64,000 nucleotides of DNA from contig CM055903.1 in NCBI GenBank assembly GCA_029582155.1, positions 39,435,353 to 39,499,352 of the forward strand. Direction: 5' to 3'. The notes beneath the pieces are model-generated. The model did no database searches. It worked only from the letters and a program-made list of their open reading frames with translations, and had not been told where the DNA came from. Origin of the DNA: Panopea generosa (Eukaryota > Mollusca > Bivalvia > Adapedonta > Hiatellidae). The position numbers and the translations under genes are program-made. Below are positions 59,201 to 64,000 of this stretch, piece after piece (position 1 is the first letter of the stretch; the number at the start of each line of letters is the position of its first letter).

Positions 59201-59335
59201 AGTATATCAAATTTCAGGTTTAGCATGGTTTGGTACCTTATGTTCAAACGTCTATAAGGATATCAGTAGAACAACAAGTATGACAAGAATAAACGGATTT
59301 TTTTCTTTGGTGTTATCTCATGAGCTGGGTCACGG
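35215..59335 (+). CDS. M12B (ADAM/ADAMTS-like) zinc metalloprotease, first ten coding exons
   Basis: This is a secreted or membrane-anchored zinc endopeptidase of the reprolysin family. Exons 35215-35275, 36143-36336, 37714-37794, 39300-39399, 43426-43534, 44712-44790, 45354-45470, 50181-50353, 51931-51980 and 59218-59335 all have GT..AG borders. Their phases chain without a break, giving 360 codons. The signal peptide is MRLTILLSVLIVLRVESKSN. A short propeptide follows with four cysteines in exons 3-4 plus one later, then a furin-type RRKR (154-157). The catalytic domain reads IIKVAMFPDAAF, LTLVANEMNL, FGLTGYDFF and GLAWFGTLCS, then the zinc motif HELGH (356-360). The third zinc His, Met-turn and any disintegrin or TSP modules lie beyond the window. 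An in-frame upstream ATG at 35071 is an alternative start. Introns hold six minisatellites and a LINE, but no exon is damaged. Confidence 0.85.
35334..35567. repeat. Minisatellite, about 24-bp unit, metalloprotease intron 1
   Basis: Units of TGTCATTTAATAAGCATTTA plus CCTGC repeat about ten times, with some half units (AATAAGCCTGCTG). Confidence 0.88.
35640..35965 (+). repeat. Dispersed repeat family C, third copy
   Basis: ACAATGACCCTGGAAATAAA, CCTAAGGGGTCAACAG and TTTTACATAGTGTTATACAG parallel the link between the copies at 31785 and 32100. Confidence 0.5.
36143..36336 (+). CDS. Metalloprotease exon 2: propeptide
   Basis: The exon codes KIKKAMARGFSDQMPSKNVD, then a charged stretch to KLDRGNL, and ends at donor GTGAGT in phase 0. 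Two acceptors fit the incoming phase: 36142 (after a T-rich tract; chosen) and 36169. Support is the open frame and phase fit; no family match is visible. Confidence 0.6.
36750..37260 (+). repeat. Dispersed repeat family A, fullest copy
   Basis: The order is AAAGGAAATATATCAGGATT, TATTCACTTACCCAGTATTG, AACTTGGGCTACACGCC, CATATTTTGTGACGTATGAA, GGGGATTTCGTTTCAAG, and ATTAATGATAATGAGATGCT. An open frame inside it (37028-37252) is interrupted in the other copies, so it is not treated as a gene. It lies in metalloprotease intron 2. Confidence 0.65.
37714..37794 (+). CDS. Metalloprotease exon 3: propeptide, Cys-rich
   Basis: The acceptor is ACATCATAG and the donor GTAAGT. The 27 codons include TTTCRNECDLDTKICTV with three cysteines. 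One of them could act as a zinc-blocking cysteine in the zymogen; this is inference. Confidence 0.72.
37901..38131 (-). mobile_element. Fold-back MITE, copy 2
   Basis: This is the inverse of 5180-5412, with the same CCCTTTACT ends, the same central hairpin (GCTCAGATTGCTC and GAGCAATCTGA) and doubled CCAAAGGCGTCTATAT phrases. TTAA lies at the GGG end, and TTAAT just outside the CCC end. It lies in metalloprotease intron 3. Confidence 0.75.
38720..38945 (+). repeat. Dispersed repeat family B, copy in intron 3
   Basis: CTGTAGAGCGGACCAAG, CCCGATTGGGTC, AACAATGAGATTTGGGCAC, GTCAGTTGC and GATATATCAGGAACAGGGAT follow the family B order. Confidence 0.6.
39300..39399 (+). CDS. Metalloprotease exon 4: propeptide
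   Basis: The acceptor is CTCCAGACAG and the donor GTAAGC. The exon codes NKEESCYVNKEQKALCFAND to FFELPKL. Its phase joins exons 3 and 5. Confidence 0.72.
40045..42811. repeat. Large minisatellite, 65-bp unit, about 42 copies
   Basis: The unit reads GTACATACGTACCATCATAA, CTGTTCACTTACCCACGCTA and CTTGACCGATATACATCTAT with ATAAT. Period measured at 40108 and 40173 is 65 bp. Units are nearly identical, with a few diagnostic variants (CACGCTA or CATGCTA, ACCAT or ACTAT, GACCGA or GATCGA) that run in blocks. One short unit lies near 40300. The array fills most of metalloprotease intron 4. Confidence 0.95.
43030..43285 (-). repeat. Dispersed repeat family B, inverted copy
   Basis: On the minus strand it reads CTGTAGCACGGATCCAGCTC, ACCCGATTGGGTCAGTTAAC, TAGCAATGTTGGGAAAG, AACTGAAAGTTTGATTACGT and ATATCAGGTTCTGGGATAGA. 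It matches 5500-5720. Confidence 0.65.
43426..43534 (+). CDS. Metalloprotease exon 5: furin-type site and start of catalytic domain
   Basis: The acceptor is TATACTAG and the donor GTATGT. The exon codes RRLSSTDRRKRSLEPDF, then IIKVAMFPDAAFMQL. RRKR followed by Ser is a consensus proprotein-convertase site exactly where M12B enzymes lose their propeptide. Confidence 0.82.
43590..43890 (-). repeat. Dispersed repeat family A, inverted copy
   Basis: On the minus strand: AAGGAACATATCAGAATGTT, TTGGGCTACGTGCATTGGT, TTTTGTGACCTATTAAATGA, GGGGATTTCGTTTTCAAGTT, and AGAAATGCTTTTTATCCATT. Confidence 0.55.
44040..44232 (-). repeat. tRNA-derived SINE family 4, minus strand
   Basis: On the minus strand a tRNA-like head (GATAGCGTAATGGGTAGTAT; box B GCGGGTTTGGTCCC) is followed by GGCCAGAAGACACGCTCTGA and a tail to TTAAGCTAAATTGATG. 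A 5'-truncated copy lies at 45181-45295. Confidence 0.6.
44712..44790 (+). CDS. Metalloprotease exon 6
   Basis: The acceptor is GTGCACCAG and the donor GTAGGT. The exon codes FMDFTDNTVKEAKQEC to LTLVANE, the first long helix of the catalytic domain. Confidence 0.82.
44958..45313. repeat. 28-bp direct repeats around a 310-bp insert with a truncated SINE
   Basis: The 28 bp beginning TGATTAGCGAAAATTTGAAT are identical at 44958-44985 and 45286-45313 by content (second copy ends 40 bp before exon 7). Between them lie about 310 bp ending in a truncated minus-strand copy of SINE family 4. Either a long target-site duplication or a local duplication. Confidence 0.55.
45354..45470 (+). CDS. Metalloprotease exon 7
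   Basis: The acceptor is TGTTTTTAG and the donor GTAAGA. The exon codes MNLNYQTIKDFGYKLNLS to IYLTRVYFPR, equivalent to the strand of ADAMs that follows the first helix. Confidence 0.82.
45480..47700. other. Metalloprotease intron 7, first half
   Basis: AT-rich, with no gene. GTGTGGTTCC occurs at 47456 and 47584 in two short related blocks. Confidence 0.45.
47740..47882 (+). repeat. SINE/LINE-type 3' tail with ATTC repeats
   Basis: AATAACCTATAATGTGTTGG, then TACGCCGTAAAACCC and a short (ATTC)n run. The same phrase closes the family A copy near 28000. Such conserved ends before a simple repeat are typical of the 3' end recognised by a LINE reverse transcriptase. Confidence 0.5.
47885..49495. 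repeat. Minisatellite, 79-bp unit, about 20 copies
   Basis: The unit reads GTGTCTATAAGACAGTAGCG, TTCCACATGGTTCAAATTGA, TAAAAAGAAGTGTGGTCGTA and AGGCAATGTGAATAATTTA. The period at 48063 and 48142 is 79 bp. It lies in metalloprotease intron 7. Confidence 0.93.
49500..50180. other. Metalloprotease intron 7, end nearest exon 8
   Basis: AT-rich; nothing recognised. Confidence 0.45.
50181..50353 (+). CDS. Metalloprotease exon 8
   Basis: The acceptor is CGTATATAG and the donor GTAATG. The 57 codons include YNGILSDFGTWIGARN and DFDHAFGLTG. The phrase D-H-A-x-x-L-T-G is characteristic of M12B enzymes just upstream of the active site. Confidence 0.85.
50354..51930. other. Metalloprotease intron 8
   Basis: AT-rich, with no repeat array and no recognisable gene. 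An open frame at 51244-51429 has no features. Confidence 0.45.
51931..51980 (+). CDS. Metalloprotease exon 9
   Basis: A T-rich acceptor ends in TTTTATAG and the donor is GTAGGT. The 50-bp exon codes YDFFLLENGTKVLELY. Confidence 0.82.
52070..53010. repeat. Minisatellite, 43-bp unit, with an inverted left arm
   Basis: From 52195 the unit reads CGACTTTTCACAATCGTGGT plus TGGACTTTTCACCATCATAG (43 bp, with a 21-bp half-unit similarity), about 19 times. From 52070 to 52190 the same phrases run on the opposite strand (CGAAACTACGATGGTGAAAA). It lies in metalloprotease intron 9. Confidence 0.88.
53530..54545. repeat. Minisatellite, about 36-bp unit, about 28 copies
   Basis: The unit reads ATATCCATGTCCATAGGTGT plus AAATGTGAAGTTTAAT. 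Because 36 is divisible by 3 and stops are rare, both strands stay open for about 150 codons in the middle (12-residue repeats such as GVNVKFNLSMSR). There is no sign of real coding. Confidence 0.9.
55364..56259 (-). pseudogene. LINE C-terminal region with Cys/His motif
   Basis: The thumb-side segment reads HLGITLSNDGTWHKYIEDI and YTSFIRPTLEYSDVVWDN. Further on, LPFTISEWNKLHPATRSA and then TCVCAEIGDTYHLFFTCPLY, whose C-x-C..H-x4-C spacing is usual at the end of CR1/Jockey-type proteins. It spans three frames. Confidence 0.82.
56260..57325 (-). pseudogene. LINE reverse transcriptase domain
   Basis: SGKATGPDTINNIVLKEL, YRPISLLSAISKVLERII, SFQSGFVPKDSTVNQL and AIFCDISKAFEHVWHKGL (first catalytic Asp) lie in one frame to 56567. 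TGVPQGSIL and LFADDTTLY (FADD at 56434-56445, the catalytic pair) follow in other frames. These are RT blocks 1-5 of non-LTR elements. Shifts lie near 56570 and 56490. Confidence 0.9.
57551..58515 (-). pseudogene. LINE endonuclease domain (two frames)
   Basis: The first part carries LSFVHYNVQSFA, DVLAFTETWLN and RYGGVLVYVKD. The next frame continues LFGVFYRPPNSN, DIVVTRDFNIDC (a catalytic DFN-type Asp; the usual G is T-R here) and SSQSIIDLFLVS, then a YHYPVFC-like replacement for the usual SDHxPV. That final histidine region (NIRYHYPVF) deviates from the family. This is the target-nicking enzyme of LINEs. It is shifted once near 58110. Confidence 0.8.
58459..58485 (-). other. 2A-like ribosome-skipping motif GDVHENPGP
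   Basis: The LINE frame reads LAISVLLILSGDVHENPGP near its N-terminus. The hydrophobic stretch followed by G-D-V-x-x-N-P-G-P is the 2A layout, in which the ribosome skips the Gly-Pro bond. The residue after DV is His where viral 2As have Glu, so activity is uncertain. 2A-like motifs at the N-terminus of LINE proteins are known, notably in CR1-type elements of sea urchins. No in-frame ATG lies between the upstream stop and the motif. Confidence 0.75.
58561..59217. other. Metalloprotease intron 9, end nearest exon 10
   Basis: AT-rich. May include LINE 5' UTR; nothing else seen. Confidence 0.4.
59218..59335 (+). CDS. Metalloprotease exon 10: zinc-binding HELGH
   Basis: The acceptor is AAATTTCAG and the donor GTAAGT. 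The exon codes GLAWFGTLCSNVYKD to SLVLSHELGH. H356, E357 and H360 supply two zinc ligands and the catalytic base. The exon breaks directly after them, in the Gly that starts the HExxHGxxH motif. Confidence 0.9.
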
Positions 59336-60099
59336 GTAAGTACTTTGGAACTGAACTTTGTATATAGATATATTTATTTTGGTATTAAATGTACATATAA
59401 AGTATGGCAACAATATGGACGATATAATAACAATGATAATAGACATTATCATAACGATACACACATAAAGGCCATGAAATGCACATGAATACCAAGGATA
59501 ACACAAAACAGAGAAAAGGGCTTTCCTTTTATTTCCATTGTGGTCCTTGAATATTGATAGTGTGATACAGAAAGAAAGTGTTTAAAAGTATATAACAGTA
59601 GTAAGTTTATATCACAAATGATAAGTTAATTGACTTTAAGTATACATGTACTATTACAGACAACTTCATTCATTAATCCATATTTTATACTATATCATTG
59701 CTATTTCATTTGTATTTCCATACTATATTTGAACAATATGTTATATGACGTGAACTGACATTAATTTCACTTTACTTTAATCATAATAAAAAAATTATCA
59801 AAGGAAGTGCTAGATTATATACTGTCAATTCATGCATGCTATGCTCATATTGATGATTTACAGAAATTAAAAAAGTATCGGTAGTTAATAACCTTAGGAA
59901 CTGAGTAAACCACCTCTAAAGTAAACACTTTTAAGATTGTTCCATAGAGCAACACCTCAATATATAAAAGATTTCTTCCCACAACTGTCTACTTTAGGTC
60001 AAGTAGACCGTCCATTGTCAATGAAGGTAAATTAGGGAAAAACTAGCAGTCAGCACTTGATAGAGTACAACGGTCATGTACAAAGTTAAAGACGTTTCT

Positions 60100-61375
60100 T
60101 CGAGTAAGTTCTAGCGCGGAGATTTTTTTTAAAATTTTGCACACTAAGTACTTTGAAATAAGACAAGTTTTAAAAAAAAAAAATATAGGTCCCAATGCTT
60201 GTTTTTTGCTATGACTTTTTTTAAACTACACCGTTTTACATTTTTAAAGAAAAAACAGTAAATGGGTGTAAGTTATAAATCTTGTTTAATTAACTAACAA
60301 AGTGATATATTTCAACAAAATATTGTTGTCACTCATGTAACAAAAGACAAAGTATCTAAAACAGAAAAAGTCATGATTCTATTTTGAGTTTCACATTTCA
60401 TACAGTAATTTTCATAAATTTCTACGATTATAGAATTGGATGTTTTAACGATGTATTTTTACACTAATTTAAAAATAAAAAAAGTTCTAACGCGGAGAAT
60501 TGTTTAATTCGTTCTACAAAGAGGCACCATAACAAACTATATCAGAAAATAAAATGAAAAATATATGTCCCCATGCTTGTTACTAAGTTACAGTGCTTAA
60601 TGTTACCTCCCTTTTCATAAAATGGCCGTAAACGGTGCATTTTGACACTAATTCAATAATAAAAAAAGTTCTAATGCAGAGAATTGTTTCATTCTTTTTA
60701 TAAAGAGGCACTTTAACAAACTATATCAGAAAATAAAATAAAAAACATATGTTGCCTTACTTGTTACTAAGTTACATTGCTAAATGTTACCTCCCTTTTT
60801 CATAAAATGGTCGCAAACGATGCATTGTTACATTAATTCAATAATAAAAAAATGTTGTAACTCGGAGAATTGTTTCATTCTTTCTACAAAGAGGCACTAC
60901 AACAAACTCTATCAGAAAATAAAACAAAAAATTGATGTCCCCATGCTTGTTACTAAGTTACAGAGCTAAATGTTACCTCCCTTTTCATAAAATGGCCGTA
61001 AATGGTGCATTTTGACACTTATTCAATAATAAAAAAAGTTCTAATGTGGAGAATTGTTTCATTCTTTCTACAAAGAGGCATTATTACAAACTATATCAGA
61101 AAATAAAATGAAAAATACAGGTCACCATGCTTGTTACAAAGTTACAGTGCTAAATGTTACCTCCCCTTTTTATAAAATGGCCGCGATCAATGCATTTTCA
61201 CACTAATGCAATAAAAAAAATGTTCTAACGCGGAGAATTGTTTCATTCTTTCTACAAAGAAGCACAACAACAAACAATATCATGAAATAAAATAAAAAAT
61301 ACATGTCACTTTGCTTGTTACTAAGCTACAGTGCTAAATGTTAACTTCCCTTTTCATAAAATGGCCTAAAATTGT
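60100..61375. repeat. Tandem repeat, about 184-bp unit, five full copies and a partial
   Basis: The unit starts GTTCTAACGCGGAGAATTG, continues TTTCTACAAAGAGGCAC, CAAACTATATCAGAAAATAA and CCATGCTTGTTACTAAGTTA, and ends TGTTACCTCCCTTTTCATAA plus AATGGCCG. Starts at 60484, 60668, 60853, 61038 and 61222 are 184-185 bp apart; a diverged start lies at 60108. It lies in metalloprotease intron 10. Confidence 0.9.
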
Positions 61376-61559
61376 CAAAATGGTGAAAATTATCTGTTGT
61401 AATTTTTATAAATGAAGTTTCATTGCAGAGGTAACTTTCATATTTCTAAATGATGCCCTAAATAGCTATTATAATATTTGTAATTTATAATGTAATTACA
61501 GTTGTGTTGCTTTTATACATTTCATATATACTGGGTAATTGATGATTATCAATAGTTGT

Positions 61560-61690
61560 AATAGTTTGAAATGTTAGAGGTCTAGTGGTAAAACCATGTA
61601 CTGTCAATCAAGGTTGGATCACCAGTGACCTGCTTCTCAACATAATATCTTCAGAGTTTTATTTACAAGTCCATTCAAGTCATTTTTTCT
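61560..61690 (+). repeat. tRNA-like SINE fragment
   Basis: AGGTCTAGTGGTAAAACCAT and GGTTGGATCACC resemble the A and B boxes of SINE family 2 heads. Confidence 0.4.
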
Positions 61691-62209
61691 GGTATTTAAC
61701 TTGGCTATAGTAGTCTCACTGTCATCCATTATTATTACATCAACTTGAAATTTTTATTCCTGTACTGGGCTACTTCCAACATTAATCTTTGAATTGTCAT
61801 TCAAATTTTAGAACACTGCCTGGTGAACTGGTAGTGATTGTTCTTAATTTTTCATAATATGTGCATTTCCTAGTCTTCTGAAAAAACATCATATGTTTTT
61901 CGAATACTTTTTCTTAACATGGTCCCAATATCTGATTTACTGTCACAATCCATTCTTCTGGCAACACATATTGTAATAAATTGGCCTTGTCCTGGTGTAC
62001 TACTTGACTGACTTCATCACTGAAAATTAAAGGAAGCTTATATGAGATAAAGAAATAAATGACAATGTTTGTTTGTATGTAAGCTTTATTTACATCACCA
62101 CCAGTTTCCCATTTGGGTGATGCATCCAGAATAGTGACCATTTTAGTCTTTTTAGGTTTGTGGGGGATAGTGCAGTAAACAAATATCATCATATGTTTCA
62201 CCTGGTTCT

Positions 62210-62365
62210 TTTGCTTGGTGTATAGCACCATCATAAAAGTCCTCAGTTTAAAGTCCCATCTGAATGACAGTCAGCACTGTAAGTTAGCCAGCCTCAGGTA
62301 TCAAATTCTCAACCCTGAGCTAGAAGTATCGTGCTCTACTGACTGAGCTCATCGGCCTGGCTAAA
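62210..62365 (-). repeat. SINE head, minus strand
   Basis: On the minus strand: GATGAGCTCAGTCAGTAGAG (A box) and GTTGAGAATTTGATACC (B box), then about 90 bp of body. Confidence 0.5.
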
Positions 62366-62549
62366 AACACGACAATGTATTTTAATAAAACAGCACAATA
62401 AATGGGTATAGTTTGACAACTCAAAGGCTATAACTGAGCAGCAATTCCTGTTATGATATCTATGTTCAAACCATTGAACAAAATCTTATGGTTATAAACT
62501 TGCATGTATGTGGACATTTTTTACTGAATGAAACTGTTATGTTATGTAA

Positions 62550-62745
62550 CAAGCAGTCAAGGGGTTGCAAGCTCAAATCCCCACTTGGCCAGTCTCTGTA
62601 ATGATTTAAATATATGCAAATTCCAACATTGTGTCTCATGTTCATTCATCTTTAATCACTGATTCAAGTGGGAAAGTTGTCAGTTATTTGCACGGATATT
62701 GGGTGTGCCAAACAAGTAGTCACAGGTTTGACCCCCCTCAGATCA
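62550..62745 (+). repeat. SINE family 1 copy
   Basis: GCTCAAATCCCCACTTGGCC, CATTGTGTCTCATGTTCATT, TGATTCAAGTGGGAAAGTTG and TCAGTTATTTGCACGGATAT match 13405-13690. Confidence 0.6.
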
Positions 62746-63104
62746 TCTGTTGTGCTCATGACTATTTTGTTGTATTCCATAGTAGAAATTAGCTGAAACG
62801 GTTGAATTACATTAATAATTACCATTGGCCCCTATTGATGATTGTCACTCTTTCATTTAGTGTTTCTGTACACATTGTCTATGTCACGATATTGATTGTC
62901 TCTTCATAGTTAATGAAACCACTACAGGTATTTAAAGCACTGACATCTCAATCCATCTGTAACCTGAGCCTCTGTTTAGCATTCCTGAAATGTGTTGAAT
63001 AGTTTCTTATTTTCATAATTCATGTAACAATTTTCTGTTTAACAGGAAACACAGAACGTAACTGTGTATAAATTTATTATTAACATTTACTCAATGTAAG
63101 AAAA

Positions 63105-63340
63105 CTGTTCGAATCCCCGCCTGGCAACAGTCTCCAGGATGATAGATATACAGCATTATGTCTCTTTATCAATCGTCTCTCACCGCTGATTCAAGTGAGG
63201 AAGCTATCAGTTACTTGCGGAGATGGGGTGTGCTCAAATACTGGTTAATTCCAGAAAACAGTGGTTAGTTGATCGTCATGTTAGCCCTCGATGGCATGAA
63301 AATTATGCAAATATTCAAGCAATCAATCACTTTTTATAGT
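63105..63340 (+). repeat. SINE family 1 copy
   Basis: TTCGAATCCCCGCCTGGCAA, TCGTCTCTCACCGCTGATTC, ATCAGTTACTTGCGGAGAT, GGTTAATTCCAGAAAACAGT and AGCCCTCGATGGCATG match the order at 13405. The A-box half is missing. Confidence 0.65.
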
Positions 63341-64000
63341 TGTTCATCTCTAGAAATCACAAAGTAAGTTTAAATGTGATACATCGATATTGATCAGTGA
63401 GTTATGATAAAGCATCAATTAACCTTATACTCAATTGCTTTGTGTTGATGTCAAATGATATTGGACTTTTCCTGTTTAATCGATGTGACTTGTTTGTTTC
63501 CACTGTTCTTATACTTCCACAGGGTGCAGGACGAAGCGTACCATTGTCTTTCCGTACCACTGCCTTTACGTACCATTTCAGGACGAAGCGTACCACATAT
63601 AGATAATATAGTAGTAAATACCTGGTGGGACGCTCAATAATACGTTGTCAACTAGGTGTGAATTACAAGTATCATTTGCTCAAATCAGTGGTAAATTAAA
63701 GCAAACTGACAAAAAGAAAGTCGTAATAGGTATTATAAGGTTAATTAATCCCGATTAATGATAAAAGCAGTACAATATAGTAATTGTAAGTTAGGTTATA
63801 AAGAACGAGAAAAAAACATATATATCACTTTCTTTTTTATATAAGCATTTTATTTTTTTTGCATAATAACGCATAAAATAAGCACAAACATACAAACATA
63901 CATTTTTTTTCTTCATTCATTCATAATAAAAATCAGTATACAGTTTATGTATAACATTGACCCATATAAGTGTCTTCCATAGTGTCCTTCAATACCAAAC
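63341..64000. other. Metalloprotease intron 10, right end of window
   Basis: A short triplication of CGTACCA phrases lies at 63535-63595 (two full AGGACGAAGCGTACCA). The rest is AT-rich. Exon 11 was not found. Confidence 0.45.

Noticed and set aside
60784-60969. 61-codon plus-strand frame
   Set aside because: It lies within one unit of the 184-bp array and is not open in the others.

Overview
The window is animal nuclear DNA: AT-rich, intron-bearing and crowded with tRNA-derived SINEs, fold-back elements and minisatellites. An arthropod or vertebrate looks unlikely. A bivalve or other mollusc is the best guess, from the long-LRR Toll-like receptor, the style of the SINEs and a P2X7-tail-like ORF of a type common in molluscs. 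This is inference; no species can be named.

Layout. (1) 1-3668: a Toll-like receptor gene (+), apparently one coding exon, spread over three reading frames by two +1 shifts, with a small inverted-repeat element upstream. (2) 3669-9419: AT-rich spacer with dispersed repeats. (3) 9420-21772 (-): mitochondrial ribosomal protein L2 (MRPL2), reconstructed here as four coding exons with matching splice phases. Its 7.8-kb third intron holds a candidate TTAA-type DNA element (12473-15429) carrying a P2X7 ballast-like ORF. Intron 2 holds a small perfect-TIR element and intron 1 a decayed Tc1-like transposon. (4) 22041-24636 (+): LSM8, four coding exons, 96 aa, head-to-head with MRPL2 and separated from it by 268 bp. 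(5) 24637-35070: gene-free, filled by tandem arrays (29, 78 and 54 bp units) and dispersed repeats. (6) 35215 to beyond the right part of the window (+): the first ten coding exons of an M12B (ADAM/ADAMTS-like) secreted zinc metalloprotease, from signal peptide through a furin-type site to the HELGH motif. Its introns hold arrays of 24, 65, 79, 43, 36 and 184 bp units and a minus-strand LINE (55180-58560) whose first ORF opens with a 2A-like GDVHENPGP motif.

The genes do not form a pathway: one innate immune receptor, one mitoribosome protein, one U6 snRNP core protein and one extracellular protease. The most interesting items are the 2A-like LINE, the ballast-domain ORF inside a TTAA element, the compact LSM8/MRPL2 divergent pair, three same-direction 1-nt frame shifts in two host genes, and the unusual density of unrelated minisatellites.
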